Positions 1-8,947 of a stretch of DNA of 64,000 bases are shown one piece after another. A program made the translations under genes and the position numbers. Origin of the DNA: Thermoflexus hugenholtzii (lineage in GTDB: Bacteria; Chloroflexota; Anaerolineae; Thermoflexales; Thermoflexaceae). Below the pieces are notes generated by a model. It was not told the DNA's origin and made no database searches. It saw only the letters and a program-made list of their open reading frames with translations. The first letter of the stretch is position 1. Every line of letters begins with the position of its first letter. The DNA is taken from the NCBI RefSeq assembly GCF_018771565.1, contig NZ_CP076326.1, forward strand, positions 3,252,679 through 3,316,678. Reading direction: 5' to 3'.

Positions 1-66
1 AAAGGCGCAAGGCAAATCGGGATCGCCTCGCGATCTTTCCAGGGCCGGGCGTGCAGGAGGCGCATA

Positions 67-360
67 ATGGGACGCTTCATGAGCTTGCGGGTGATCGCAT
101 GGGCGTTGCGGGCGGCGGGCCTGCTGATGGGGATCGGGGTCGGGCTCGCCCTCTGCTCGGCGCTGATCCCCGGAGGCCTCGGCTTCTTCCGAATGCCCTC
201 TCCGCTGGAAGGAGTTTTCTTGCTGGGGGCGGGGCTCCTCTACGCGTTGCTCCTCTACGGAGCCGGGGAGCTGATCGAGCTGCTCCTGGCCATCGAGGAT
301 CACGTCCGGACGATGGCCGAACATTTCCGACGTCAGGGAACCCCGCCCGCGGCCTCCTGA
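67..360 (+). CDS. Small two-helix membrane protein, unknown function
   Basis: I do not recognise a family. The 97-residue product has two strongly hydrophobic stretches, at about residues 9-35 and 48-70, separated by a short Pro-rich loop, and a basic/acidic C-terminal tail (about 78-97). It is therefore probably a small inner-membrane protein. The start at this ATG is supported by an AGGAGG Shine-Dalgarno at 56-61; an overlapping frame starting at 51 has no such signal. The gene ends 90 bp before the large DHH/nucleotidyltransferase gene and may be cotranscribed with it, but nothing links them functionally. Confidence 0.6.
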   Translation: MGRFMSLRVIAWALRAAGLLMGIGVGLALCSALIPGGLGFFRMPSPLEGVFLLGAGLLYALLLYGAGELIELLLAIEDHVRTMAEHFRRQGTPPAAS

Positions 361-449
361 AGGCGGGGAGCCCGCGGGATGCGCCCTCCGGATGAGGCGG
401 TCCCATCGCCGGGATCGGCACAACGTCTTGCGGGTGAGCATAAACGGTT

Positions 450-3080
450 ATGGAAACGGGCTTGACGCTGGTCCTCACCCATGAGAACGCGGATTTCGAC
501 GCCGTGGCCGCCCAGCTGGCGGCGGCCCGGCTTTACCCGCGGGCCATCCCGGTGCTCCCCCGACGGGTGAACCGGAACGTGCGGGCTTTCCTGAACCTCT
601 ACGGGGACCAGCTGCCGTTCATGCTCCCGGATGAGCTGATCCGCCGCCCGGTGGATATGGTGATCCTGGTGGACACCCAGACGATGGCCACGGTGCGGGG
701 GATGGGGCCGCAGACCCGGGTGCAGATCATCGACCACCATCCCCTGGCCCGGGATCTGCCTCCGGGCTGGACCTATCACGGGGAGCCGGTGGGGGCGACC
801 ACCACGCTCCTGGTGGAGGGGCTGGCTGAACGGGGGATCGCCCTGAGCTGGGTGGAGGCCACTTTTTTGCTGTTAGGGATCTACGAGGACACCGGATCCC
901 TCACCTATCCTTCCACCACGCCGCGGGATCTGCGGGCGGCGGCCTGGCTGATGGAGCGGGGGGCGGATCTCGCCGTGGTCAGCGAGTTCCTGCACCATCC
1001 TCTCTCCGAGGCCCAGCGCCGCCTGTATGATCGCCTGCTGGAGTCCGCGCAGACCCTGGAGCTGGAGGGGCACACGGTGATCATCGCCGCCGCGCGGGCG
1101 GATGGTTTCCTGGAGGAAGTCTCCAGCGTGGCCCATCGCCTGCGCGACCTCTTCGAGCCCTCCGCCCTCTTCGTGCTGGTGGAGTTCGACGGGCACGTCC
1201 AGCTGGTATGCCGCACCACTACCGACGACATCGACGCCGGCGGCGTCGCCGCCCACTTCGGGGGCGGGGGCCACGCCCGCGCGGCCGCCGCGGTGATCCG
1301 GGGCCGCTCCCTGGAGGAGATCCGGGAGGAGCTGGTGCGGATCCTGCCCCGACACATCCGGCCGGCGGTCACGGTGGCTGAGATCATGTCCCGCGGTGTG
1401 CGGGTGTTCCCGCCGGATCTCCCCATCCGGGAGGCGGCGAAGGAGATGCAGCGCACCGGCCACGAGGGCTTCCCGGTGGTGCGCGAGGGGCGGGTGGTGG
1501 GCTTGCTGACCCGGCGGGCGGTGGATCGGGCCATGCAGCACGGGCTGGGCGGCCAGCCGGTGGAGCGGGTGATGGAGAAAGGGGAGGTGTTCGTCCTGCC
1601 CACCGACCCGGTGGAGAAGGTCCAGCGCCTGATGATCGAAACCGGCTGGGGGCAGATCCCGGTGGTGGAGGACGGCGAGGTCGTCGGCATCGTCACCCGC
1701 ACCGACCTGATCCAGCTGTGGGGGGAACGTCGGAAGGTCCGCCCGCGCTTCAGCGTGACCTCGGCGATGGAGGCCGCCTTCCCGCCCCCCTGGCTGGCCC
1801 TGGTGCGGGAGATCGGGGCCACGGCCCAGGCCATGGGCTTCACCGCTTACTTCGTCGGCGGGCTGGTGCGCGACCTCATCCTCAACCACCCCATCGTGGA
1901 CGTGGATATCGTGGTCGAGGGGGATGCCATCGCCCTGGCGGACGCGATGCGGGCGCGTTACGGCGGACGCGTGGTCGCCCACCGGCGGTTCGGGACGGCC
2001 AAATGGTTGCTGGAGGGGACTGTGATCACCACCCCGGCCGGGCCGGTGGAGGGGTTGAAGGCCATCGACTTCGTCACCGCCCGCCGGGAGTTCTACGCCC
2101 ACCCGACGGCGCTCCCCCAGGTGGAGCCCAGCTCCATCAAGCAGGACCTGCACCGCCGCGATTTCACCATCAACACCCTGGCGGTCTGCCTGAACCCCGA
2201 TCGCTTCGGGGAGCTGCTCGATTTCTATGGGGGCCTGCAGGACCTGCAACGAGGCCTCATCCGCGTCCTCCATTCCCTGAGCTTCGTGGAGGACCCTACC
2301 CGGATCCTGCGGGCGGCCCGCCTGGAAGCCCGCCTGGGCTTCCGGGTGGAACCCCGGACGGAGGAGCTCATCCAGCATGCGGTGGATCTGCTGGCCCGGG
2401 TGAGCGGCGAGCGGATCCGGCACGAGATGGAGCTGATCCTGGCCGAGCCGGAGCCGGAGCGGATCCTGGCCCGGCTGGAGGAATGGAAGGCCCTGACGTT
2501 CGTGATGCCGGGCCTCCGGGCGGATGATTGGTTGCGGGAGCGCTTTCGCGCGATGCGCGTGGCCCTGGAGGATGGGGAGTGGCAGGCCCGGGAGGGGACT
2601 CCGTTGGATCGCTGGCGGGTTCTGGCCGGGTGGGGGCTGATGGCCTATCGGCTGACCCCGGCCCAGCTGGAGCAGGGGATCCGCCGCCTGCGCTTCCCGG
2701 GCCGGGAGGCCGAGGCGTTGCGGGCCGTGCTGGAGGTTCGGGGGAAGCTCGAGCGCCTCGCGGAGCCTCTCAAGCCCAGCACCGTCGCCGAGCATCTGGA
2801 TCCGTATCCCCTGATCGCCCTCTTTGTGGTATGGGTGGCCGCGCCGCCCGGCCGGGCCCGCGATAACCTGTTCCGGTATGCGCATGTCTGGCGGGGAGTC
2901 CGGCCGCTGCTGCGGGGGGACGACCTGCGCCGGTTGGGCGTGCCGGAGGGCCCAGCCATCGGGGAGATGCTGCGGGCCCTCCGGGCTGCTCGCCTGGATG
3001 GGGAGGTGCAAACTCGGGAGGACGAGATCGCTTTCGTGAAAGCCCGCATGGGCGCCGCATCCGGACAGGGCTCCCGGTAG
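450..3080 (+). CDS. DHH phosphoesterase / CBS pair / CCA-adding-type tRNA nucleotidyltransferase fusion
   Basis: An 876-residue three-module protein. Residues about 1-300 are a DHH/DHHA1 phosphoesterase: an early HENADFDA motif, the DHH triad at residues 95-97, and the Gly-rich GGGGHARAA RNA-binding loop of DHHA1. Residues about 311-427 are two CBS domains. Residues about 445-876 are a class II poly(A)/CCA nucleotidyltransferase: the GGLVRD motif at 470-475, catalytic Asp484 and Asp486, then RRDFTINTLA and the DPTRILRAARLEARLGF head-to-neck helix. The family repairs or adds the tRNA 3' CCA end; in some deep-branching bacteria such fusions are A-adding or CC-adding partners of a second enzyme. 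Which activity this one has cannot be read from sequence. The tRNA-Lys gene in this window has no encoded CCA, so such activity is needed. Confidence 0.9.
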   Translation: METGLTLVLTHENADFDAVAAQLAAARLYPRAIPVLPRRVNRNVRAFLNLYGDQLPFMLPDELIRRPVDMVILVDTQTMATVRGMGPQTRVQIIDHHPLARDLPPGWTYHGEPVGATTTLLVEGLAERGIALSWVEATFLLLGIYEDTGSLTYPSTTPRDLRAAAWLMERGADLAVVSEFLHHPLSEAQRRLYDRLLESAQTLELEGHTVIIAAARADGFLEEVSSVAHRLRDLFEPSALFVLVEFDGHVQLVCRTTTDDIDAGGVAAHFGGGGHARAAAAVIRGRSLEEIREELVRILPRHIRPAVTVAEIMSRGVRVFPPDLPIREAAKEMQRTGHEGFPVVREGRVVGLLTRRAVDRAMQHGLGGQPVERVMEKGEVFVLPTDPVEKVQRLMIETGWGQIPVVEDGEVVGIVTRTDLIQLWGERRKVRPRFSVTSAMEAAFPPPWLALVREIGATAQAMGFTAYFVGGLVRDLILNHPIVDVDIVVEGDAIALADAMRARYGGRVVAHRRFGTAKWLLEGTVITTPAGPVEGLKAIDFVTARREFYAHPTALPQVEPSSIKQDLHRRDFTINTLAVCLNPDRFGELLDFYGGLQDLQRGLIRVLHSLSFVEDPTRILRAARLEARLGFRVEPRTEELIQHAVDLLARVSGERIRHEMELILAEPEPERILARLEEWKALTFVMPGLRADDWLRERFRAMRVALEDGEWQAREGTPLDRWRVLAGWGLMAYRLTPAQLEQGIRRLRFPGREAEALRAVLEVRGKLERLAEPLKPSTVAEHLDPYPLIALFVVWVAAPPGRARDNLFRYAHVWRGVRPLLRGDDLRRLGVPEGPAIGEMLRALRAARLDGEVQTREDEIAFVKARMGAASGQGSR

Positions 3081-3183
3081 ATCCCTTCCGGGTTGGCGCG
3101 TAGAAAACCGGAGTTCTCCCTTAGAGACCAGCGCTATACTCAAGATAGCCATATGGCCGGCAGGTGGAAAGGAGTGTAAAGCG

Positions 3184-4539
3184 ATGTCCGATCATGGGCG
3201 GTTGCGCATCGAAATCGAGAACTTCGGCCCGATCGCCTCGGGATCCTTCGAGCTGCGCCCTCTGACGCTCTTCATCGGGCCTAACAACACGGGGAAATCC
3301 TACGCCGCCACGCTGGCGCATTCTATTGTTCGAACAGTTCCAAACATGATGGTCCTTGACAAAAGGAAGATATCGCTCCCAATTCAAGAAATGCTATTTC
3401 AGTTTCTATCAGAATACCTGAAAGAAGAGATGCTTGATCGCCTTTATGTCTACTTCAATTGCAAGAATCTTCGGGATTTGATTTCCCGATTTGCTTCGGA
3501 AGAGAAGGCCCATGTTTATGTCTACAGTCGCGATTCGGAGAATTGGTGGGCCTCTCTTAAAGGGAATGGATCTCGCTGGTCAGTTGAGGTGAACGCCTCG
3601 GGGTTGGCTAAGATCGAGTTGCAGTATGAAGAAGAGGTGCTTACAGGCAAACTACCGATTGTCCGGTTTCCCGTGACCAAAGCGATTGGCTTGCCGAATT
3701 TCTCTTACTACCTCCCAGCGGCCCGTTCGGGGGTGTTGCAGGGATGGCGAGCTCTAACCGCTGAGGCTGTGCGCCGGGTCTCCCGTTGGGCCGGCATTGA
3801 GGAGATCCGCGTGCCGGCGCTGCCCGGCCTGATCGGAGAGTTCCTGGAGGAGCTCATCCACGCATCCGAGGGCCTGGCATCCGAGGGCCTGAGGCGACGG
3901 TCCCGGGTGGGCGAAGGCGCCTCTCCTTTCCAAAGCGCCCTGGAGGTGCTGGAAGGGGATCTTCTGAAGGGCACGGTGGATTTCTCCTATCCAGATGGGG
4001 TGCCTGTCCCTGAGATCGTTTATCGAACCCGGGTAAAACGGAAGAAACTTGAGATCCCGATCCAACGCGCCTCCTCCACGGTCGGGGAGCTCGCCCCCCT
4101 GGTCCTCTGGATCAAGTATCTGCTCCGGCCGGGAGGGATGCTGGTCATCGAGGAGCCCGAGGCCCATCTGCACCCGGAGAACCAGCGTCGGGTCGCCCGG
4201 GCCCTGGTGCGGCTGGTGCGGGCCGGCGTGACGGTCCTCTGCACCACCCATAGCCCCCTGATCCTTCATCAAGTCAGCAATCACATCCTGGCCTCCCGGG
4301 CGGACCCCGCGCGCCGGAAGGAGCTGGGGTTCACCGAAAAGGATCTGCTCCGCGAGGAGGAGGTGGGGGCCTACCTGTTCCGGATGCGGGAGGACGGACG
4401 CGGGAGCGAGATCCAACCTCTCCGCATCGAGCCCGACTTCGGCATCCCGGAGGATGAATTCGTGCGCGTCTCCGAGGCCATCGGTGAGGAAACCTATCGC
4501 CTGACCGGCCCCCTGACCGTAGAGCTGGGGGAGGGATAG
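3184..4539 (+). CDS. AAA/SMC-like ATPase (AAA_15/OLD-like), possible defence module subunit
   Basis: A 451-residue ABC/SMC-type ATPase. Walker A is GPNNTGKS at residues 32-39; Walker B is MLVIEEPEAHLHP at about 319-331; the His switch lies in CTTHSPLIL near 354-362. There is no TOPRIM domain after the ATPase head, so it is not a complete OLD nuclease. The start has a good ribosome site (GGAAAGGAG). The interior (about 3310-3720) is clearly richer in A and T than the flanking genes, while both ends are GC-rich like the genome, which suggests acquisition or recombination. It is followed after 17 bp by a small nuclease-like gene. A TATACT hexamer at 3135-3140 could be its -10, with a poor -35. 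A RecF/SMC-like housekeeping role is the alternative. Confidence 0.75.
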   Translation: MSDHGRLRIEIENFGPIASGSFELRPLTLFIGPNNTGKSYAATLAHSIVRTVPNMMVLDKRKISLPIQEMLFQFLSEYLKEEMLDRLYVYFNCKNLRDLISRFASEEKAHVYVYSRDSENWWASLKGNGSRWSVEVNASGLAKIELQYEEEVLTGKLPIVRFPVTKAIGLPNFSYYLPAARSGVLQGWRALTAEAVRRVSRWAGIEEIRVPALPGLIGEFLEELIHASEGLASEGLRRRSRVGEGASPFQSALEVLEGDLLKGTVDFSYPDGVPVPEIVYRTRVKRKKLEIPIQRASSTVGELAPLVLWIKYLLRPGGMLVIEEPEAHLHPENQRRVARALVRLVRAGVTVLCTTHSPLILHQVSNHILASRADPARRKELGFTEKDLLREEEVGAYLFRMREDGRGSEIQPLRIEPDFGIPEDEFVRVSEAIGEETYRLTGPLTVELGEG

Positions 4540-4556
4540 CGTGCGAGGGGCTCGGC

Positions 4557-5066
4557 ATGCATCCTTTCCTGAACTGGCTGCTGACGCACCACGATGCCCA
4601 CGGTTGTTTAACAGCTACTCCCCGACGATGGAACATTAAGTGCTCCATCCAGTGGCCGAAGGACTCGGCTTTTCGTATCCTGGATTGCGATCAATGCCCA
4701 GACTTCCGGCAGGGGCAGGGCGGCAAGAGACCAGACTTTCTCCTTTTCTGGGAACGTCCGGGACAGCTGCTGATTGTCGTGTTGGAGCTCACCCGGGGAG
4801 CGGTGGAGCCCCATAAGCGGGATCAGATCGCGGCGGGCCTTCGGATCCTGGAGGGATATCTCGCTCAGTTTAACAGAGGACCCCGTGCTTACGTCCATGC
4901 CCTTATCCTCCATAGTGGGCATATGCGTAGCGCGAATGTGCATCATCTCCAGCAGCCGTTGCCCTTCCGGGGAAAGCGGCTCTGGCTTATTGTGAATCGT
5001 TGCGGGGACAAATTGAAAGAGATCTTGGAGGACTGGGCCTCAGGCCACGTTCCCCCGACGGGATAA
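4557..5066 (+). CDS. Hypothetical protein with PD-(D/E)xK-like core, partner of the upstream ATPase
   Basis: The 169-residue product has no family I can name with certainty. It contains a Pro-Asp at residues 59-60, a hydrophobic strand, then Glu77-Leu-Thr79, and a Lys87/Gln90-containing helix. This spacing resembles the PD...ExK core of restriction-endonuclease-like folds, but with Thr in place of the catalytic Lys, so activity is uncertain. Several His and Cys residues near the N-terminus could bind metal. The gene starts 17 bp after the AAA ATPase stop, so the two are probably one transcription unit and may act together, as in known ATPase-plus-effector defence pairs. That role is inferred only from arrangement and motif resemblance. 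Confidence 0.55.
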   Translation: MHPFLNWLLTHHDAHGCLTATPRRWNIKCSIQWPKDSAFRILDCDQCPDFRQGQGGKRPDFLLFWERPGQLLIVVLELTRGAVEPHKRDQIAAGLRILEGYLAQFNRGPRAYVHALILHSGHMRSANVHHLQQPLPFRGKRLWLIVNRCGDKLKEILEDWASGHVPPTG

Positions 5067-5092
5067 GGAGCCGGGAGGAGCTTCCCGGCTCC
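5067..5092. terminator. Convergent hairpin between the ATPase module and the deaminase
   Basis: A perfect 10-bp inverted repeat (GGAGCCGGGA / TCCCGGCTCC, loop of 6) sits in the 58-bp gap between two convergent genes. There is no U-tract on either strand, so it is a weak candidate for a bidirectional terminator or a transcript-end stabiliser. Confidence 0.4.
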
Positions 5093-5124
5093 CGAAGGCA
5101 AGTGCGCGTATCGCTCGGGCATCC

Positions 5125-6477
5125 CTACTCTCCCCGCACGATGCGCCGGGCGATGCGGTTGTGCTGTTCGATCAGGCGGCCTTCTTCTACGGGGAGCAGG
5201 TGCCCCTCCTGAACGATCACCCGGCCCTGGACCACCACCCAATCGGCCGGGCGGGGCTGACAGAGCACCAGGGCGGCGACCGGGTCGTGCAGGGCCCCCG
5301 CGTAATCCAGACGATCCAGCCGCCACGCGGCGAAGTCGGCGGCCTTCCCCGGCGCGAGCTGCCCGATGTCATCCCGCCCCAGCACCGCCGCGCCGCCCCG
5401 GGTGGCCAGCCACAGGGCCTCCTCCGCGGTCAGGGCGTCGGGCCGCTCCAGGGCCACCCGCTGGAGGAGCATCGCCTGCCGGACCTCCGCCAGCATATGA
5501 GAGGAATCGTTGCTGGCGCTGCCATCCACCCCCAGCCCGACCTTCACCCCCTGGTCCAGCATCGCCCGGATTGGGGCGACGCCGGAGGCCAGCCGCATGT
5601 TGGAGGTGGGGCAGTGGGCGACGCCCACCCCCGTGCGGGCCAGGGCGGCGATCTCCTCCCGATTCACGTGCACCATGTGGGCGAACCACACATCGGGCCC
5701 TTCCCAGCCCAAATCGGCGGCGAAGGCCACGGGGCGCTTGCCGAACCGGGCCAGACAGTATTCCTCCTCGTCCCGGGTCTCCGCCAGGTGCGTGTGGAGC
5801 ATCACCCCGTAATGGCGGGCCATGGCCGCGGCCTCCCGCATGAGATCCGGGGTGACGGAGAAGGGGGAGCACGGGGCCAGGGCCACCCGGCACATCGCGT
5901 AGGGCTTCGGGTCGTGATAGGCCTCGATGACCCGTTGCATGTCTTTCAGGATCGCCTCCTCATCCTCCACCACGGAGTCCGGCGGGAGGCCGCCCCGGGA
6001 TTCCCCCAGCGACATGGCCCCACGGGTGGCATGGAAGCGGATCCCGATCTCCTGCGCCGCGCGGATCTCGTCGTCCAGCTTCGCCCCGTTGGGGAACAGA
6101 TACAGGTGATCGCTGGTGGTGGTGCAGCCGGAGCGGAGGAGCTCCGCCATCCCCACCAGGGCGCTGACGTAGACCGCCTCGGCGTCCATGCGGGCCCAAA
6201 TCGGATACAGGGTGCGCAGCCAGTCGAAGAGCTTGGCGTTCTGGGCGATGACCCGGGTGAGGGTCTGATAGAGATGATGATGGGTGTTGACCATGCCCGG
6301 GATCACCACCATCCCCCGGGCGTCCAGGACGAGGTCCGCCTCCCGAGGCAGCTCCTCCGTCCGCCCCACCTGTTCGATCACGCCGTCCCGGGCGAAGAGG
6401 CCCCCGTCCGGGATCCGCCGCCGGGCGTCGTCCATGGTCACCAGCACCTCCGCGTGGCGCACCAGCAGGGTCGTCAT
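5125..6477 (-). CDS. Amidohydrolase, 8-oxoguanine deaminase-like
   Basis: A 450-residue metal-dependent amidohydrolase of the cytosine/8-oxoguanine/atrazine-chlorohydrolase group. The N-terminal metal motif is NTHHHLYQT (about residues 64-72). Further metal and catalytic residues are seen in HTHLAETRDE, FAHMVHV and LGVDGSASND. The overall pattern (QTLTRV, WLRTLYPIW, CTTTSDHLYLFP) fits 8-oxoguanine deaminases, which salvage oxidised guanine by converting it to urate. Related hydroxyatrazine and guanine deaminases share these motifs, so the substrate is not certain. The gene is monocistronic, convergent with the ATPase module and divergent from the DUF429 gene. Confidence 0.8.
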   Translation of the reverse strand: MTTLLVRHAEVLVTMDDARRRIPDGGLFARDGVIEQVGRTEELPREADLVLDARGMVVIPGMVNTHHHLYQTLTRVIAQNAKLFDWLRTLYPIWARMDAEAVYVSALVGMAELLRSGCTTTSDHLYLFPNGAKLDDEIRAAQEIGIRFHATRGAMSLGESRGGLPPDSVVEDEEAILKDMQRVIEAYHDPKPYAMCRVALAPCSPFSVTPDLMREAAAMARHYGVMLHTHLAETRDEEEYCLARFGKRPVAFAADLGWEGPDVWFAHMVHVNREEIAALARTGVGVAHCPTSNMRLASGVAPIRAMLDQGVKVGLGVDGSASNDSSHMLAEVRQAMLLQRVALERPDALTAEEALWLATRGGAAVLGRDDIGQLAPGKAADFAAWRLDRLDYAGALHDPVAALVLCQPRPADWVVVQGRVIVQEGHLLPVEEGRLIEQHNRIARRIVRGE

Positions 6478-6599
6478 CGGTCGCCTCCCCGGGCGCAGGA
6501 TTCGAAGCTCCGATGGAGTTCATTTTACCCGGGCCGTGAAGGTAGAGTAGGAGCAGGTCCAGACAGCGGGCGTGGCGATCCCCCGGGAGGGTCGCGGCG

Positions 6600-7340
6600 A
6601 TGTGGGCTATCGGGCTGGATTTAGCGTGGTCGCCCCGGAACCCGAGCGCCGGGGTGGTGTTGGGATGGGCGGAGGATCACTGGGAGGTGGTGGCCTGGGA
6701 GGCGCAGCTGGGCGCCGATGCGGAGATCCTGGCCTTCCTGGAGCCTTATCTGGACGCCCCCTGTGTGATCGGGATCGACGCGCCCCTCATCGTCCCCAAC
6801 GAGACGGGTTCCCGGCCCTGCGATCGGATCCTGGCCTCCCGCTTCGGCCGCCATCACGCGGGTGGCTACCTGGTCAACCGTCGCTGGCTGCGATCCTTCG
6901 GAGGGCTGCGAGGGGAGGCCCTGAGGCAAGCCTTATGCGCCCGGGGGTTGATCCTGGAGCCTCCCGAAGCCCCCCGCCTCCCGGTCCGCGCAGTCCTGGA
7001 GGTGTTCCCCCATCCGGCCGCCGTGGTCCTGTTTGGCCTGCGACGGATCCTCCGGTATAAACGGTTGGGCCGGGATCAATGGGCGCAGGCGTTGCGACGG
7101 TGGCATCAGCGGCTGCTGACCCTCGAGGCCTTCCGGCCTCCAGTGCGCTGGCCGGAGCCCTGGCGCGAGCCGCCCCGCGGGGGGACCCGACGGATGTGGA
7201 AGGCGTGGGAGGATCAGCTGGATGCGGCTTTCTGCGCCTACATCGCGGGCTACGTCTGGTTCCACGGCCCGGCGGGCTATGAGCGGATCGGAGATCTGGA
7301 GACCGGCTTGGTGATCGTCCCCCGTCGGATCGATGGATAG
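6600..7340 (+). CDS. DUF429 domain protein
   Basis: A 246-residue protein of the DUF429 family, which has an RNase-H-like fold in its characterised relatives but no established activity. Family signatures are the N-terminal GLDLAWSP strand with a conserved Asp at residue 7, VIGIDAPLIVPN near residues 56-67 with a second acidic residue, and LEVFPHPA near 130-137. A GGGAGGG ribosome site precedes the ATG by about nine bases. It is followed after 33 bp by a DUF309 gene, and the two may be cotranscribed. Confidence 0.75.
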   Translation: MWAIGLDLAWSPRNPSAGVVLGWAEDHWEVVAWEAQLGADAEILAFLEPYLDAPCVIGIDAPLIVPNETGSRPCDRILASRFGRHHAGGYLVNRRWLRSFGGLRGEALRQALCARGLILEPPEAPRLPVRAVLEVFPHPAAVVLFGLRRILRYKRLGRDQWAQALRRWHQRLLTLEAFRPPVRWPEPWREPPRGGTRRMWKAWEDQLDAAFCAYIAGYVWFHGPAGYERIGDLETGLVIVPRRIDG

Positions 7341-7373
7341 GGCAAGGATCCAGACTCCGGTGCAGGGGGGAAG

Positions 7374-7769
7374 ATGAGCGGGGAGTGGGCGTGCTGCGAG
7401 GAGCCGCTGCCGGAGATGGTGCGGCATGGCCTGGAGCGGTTTAACGCCGGAGAATACTTCGAACAACATGAGATCCTGGAGCATGTGTGGCGGGCGGAGC
7501 GCCGGCCGGTGCGGGAGATCTATCAGGGCATCCTGCAGATCGGCGTGGCCTGCTATCAGATCCAGCGGGGCAATTACGCTGGGGCGCTGAAGATGCTGCG
7601 GCGGGGGCTGGCCCATCTGCGCCGGGCCCCGGATCGCTGCCAGGGGATCGACATCGCCCGCCTGCGGGAGGACGCCCAGCGCCTGCTCCACGAGCTGGAG
7701 CGCCGGGGTCCCGCAGGCTCCTCCGAGCCGGATCCCCGCTGGTTCCTTCGGGTGTTTTTCGAGGGTTGA
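7374..7769 (+). CDS. DUF309 domain protein
   Basis: A 131-residue all-helical protein matching DUF309: the motif FNAGEYFEQHEILEHVWR at about residues 24-41, with conserved His and Glu, followed by YQGILQIGVACYQIQRGNYAGALKMLRRG. The function of the family is unknown; the conserved His/Glu cluster suggests a metal or ligand site, but this is speculative. A GGGGGGAAG ribosome site directly precedes the ATG. It lies between DUF429 and a zinc alcohol dehydrogenase, from which it is separated by a dispersed palindromic repeat. Confidence 0.8.
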   Translation: MSGEWACCEEPLPEMVRHGLERFNAGEYFEQHEILEHVWRAERRPVREIYQGILQIGVACYQIQRGNYAGALKMLRRGLAHLRRAPDRCQGIDIARLREDAQRLLHELERRGPAGSSEPDPRWFLRVFFEG

Positions 7770-7774
7770 TGTGG

Positions 7775-7792
7775 ACCGAAATGAATTTCGGT
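7775..7792 (+). repeat. Dispersed palindromic repeat, copy 1
   Basis: An 8-bp inverted repeat ACCGAAAT / ATTTCGGT with a 2-base GA loop. The same core (CGAAAT-GA-ATTTCG) recurs at 47619-47636 and, in reverse orientation, at 56361-56380. All copies lie between genes. This copy sits just upstream of the ribosome site of the alcohol dehydrogenase gene. Confidence 0.65.
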
Positions 7793-7833
7793 TTACCTCA
7801 CAGCATCGCATCTATTCGTTCTGAGGAGGTCCG

Positions 7834-8868
7834 ATGAAAGCGGTGGTGATGCGACGGCGGGGAGGTCCGGAGGTGCTGCAGGTGGAGGAAGTGCCCACCC
7901 CGGTCCCGGGGCCGGGGGAGGTGCTGGTGCGGGTTTACGCGTGCGGTCTGAACCATCTGGATCTTTACACCCGGGCCGGGGCCCAGGGGCGGAAGGCGAA
8001 GCTTCCCCATATATTGGGCCTGGAGCCGGCGGGGGAGATCGTCGCCCTGGGGGAGGGGGTGACCGGATGGCGGGTCGGGGATCGGGTGCTGGTAGGGGCC
8101 TTCATCGTGTGCGGGACGTGCGAGTTCTGCCGGGCCGGCATGGACAACCTGTGCCGGCAGCGCAAGATCATCGGGGTGGATCGCTGGGGCGGTTACGCGG
8201 AGTATGTGGTGGCCCCGGCCGCCAACCTGATGCGTCTGGCCCCCCACATCTCCTACGAGGCTGCGGCGGCGGTCCAGGCGGCCTTCGGCACCGCCTGGCA
8301 CATGCTGGTGTCCCGGGCGCGGATCCGGCCCGGGGAGACGGTGCTGGTGCTGGCGGCCGGCAGCGGCATCGGCACCGCCGCCATCCAGATCGCGCGGCAC
8401 TTCGGGTGCCGGGTGATCGCCACCGCCAGCAGCGAGGAGAAGCTGGAGAAAGCGCGGGCCCTGGGGGCGGACGTGCTCATCAACTACCGCCAGCAGCCCC
8501 GCTTCAGCCTGGCGGTGATGGAGGCCACCGGCGGGCGCGGGGCGGACATCGTCTTCGAGCACGTGGGCTCGGACACCTGGAAGGAGAGCGTGGCCTCCCT
8601 GGCCTTCCGAGGACGCCTGGTGTTCTGCGGCTCCACCACCGGCCGCTGGGGCGAGACGGATCTGTGGGGGGTGTTTTATAAAGAGGCGGAGATCCTGGGC
8701 TCCTTCGGGGCCACGCGGGCGGATTTCCAGGCGGTGATGGAGCGGGTGGAGCAGGGGATCTTCCAGCCGGTCATCGACCGCGTGTTCCCTCTGGAGGAGG
8801 CCGCGCAAGCCCATCGCGACCTGGAGGACCGGCGGGTCTTCGGCAAGGTGGTGCTCCGAATCCCCTGA
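7834..8868 (+). CDS. Zinc-binding alcohol dehydrogenase / quinone oxidoreductase family protein
   Basis: A 344-residue medium-chain dehydrogenase/reductase. The GroES-like catalytic half carries the first metal-site region (ACGLNHLDLY near residues 29-38, Asn-His in place of the usual Cys-His pair) and the Cys-rich structural zinc lobe CGTCEFCRAGMDNLC near 92-106. The Rossmann half begins about residue 165 with VLVLAAGSGIGTAAIQIA, an NAD(P)-binding glycine motif. ALGADVLINYR follows. Lack of the standard catalytic Cys makes a quinone-oxidoreductase or enoyl-reductase-like role possible. Substrate is unknown. A GAGGAGG ribosome site precedes the ATG. Confidence 0.85.
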   Translation: MKAVVMRRRGGPEVLQVEEVPTPVPGPGEVLVRVYACGLNHLDLYTRAGAQGRKAKLPHILGLEPAGEIVALGEGVTGWRVGDRVLVGAFIVCGTCEFCRAGMDNLCRQRKIIGVDRWGGYAEYVVAPAANLMRLAPHISYEAAAAVQAAFGTAWHMLVSRARIRPGETVLVLAAGSGIGTAAIQIARHFGCRVIATASSEEKLEKARALGADVLINYRQQPRFSLAVMEATGGRGADIVFEHVGSDTWKESVASLAFRGRLVFCGSTTGRWGETDLWGVFYKEAEILGSFGATRADFQAVMERVEQGIFQPVIDRVFPLEEAAQAHRDLEDRRVFGKVVLRIP

Positions 8869-8947
8869 GGGTTTGGTCTCCTATGCCCTCGGGTTGCGCT
8901 TCAAAGGACATCCCGGGATGAAGGGGATGCCCTCCTCAGGGCTCTCC

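Noticed and set aside
3112-3140. Promoter for the ATPase module
   Set aside because: TATACT is present, but the best -35 (TTCTCC) is 15 bp away and weak; not listed as a feature.
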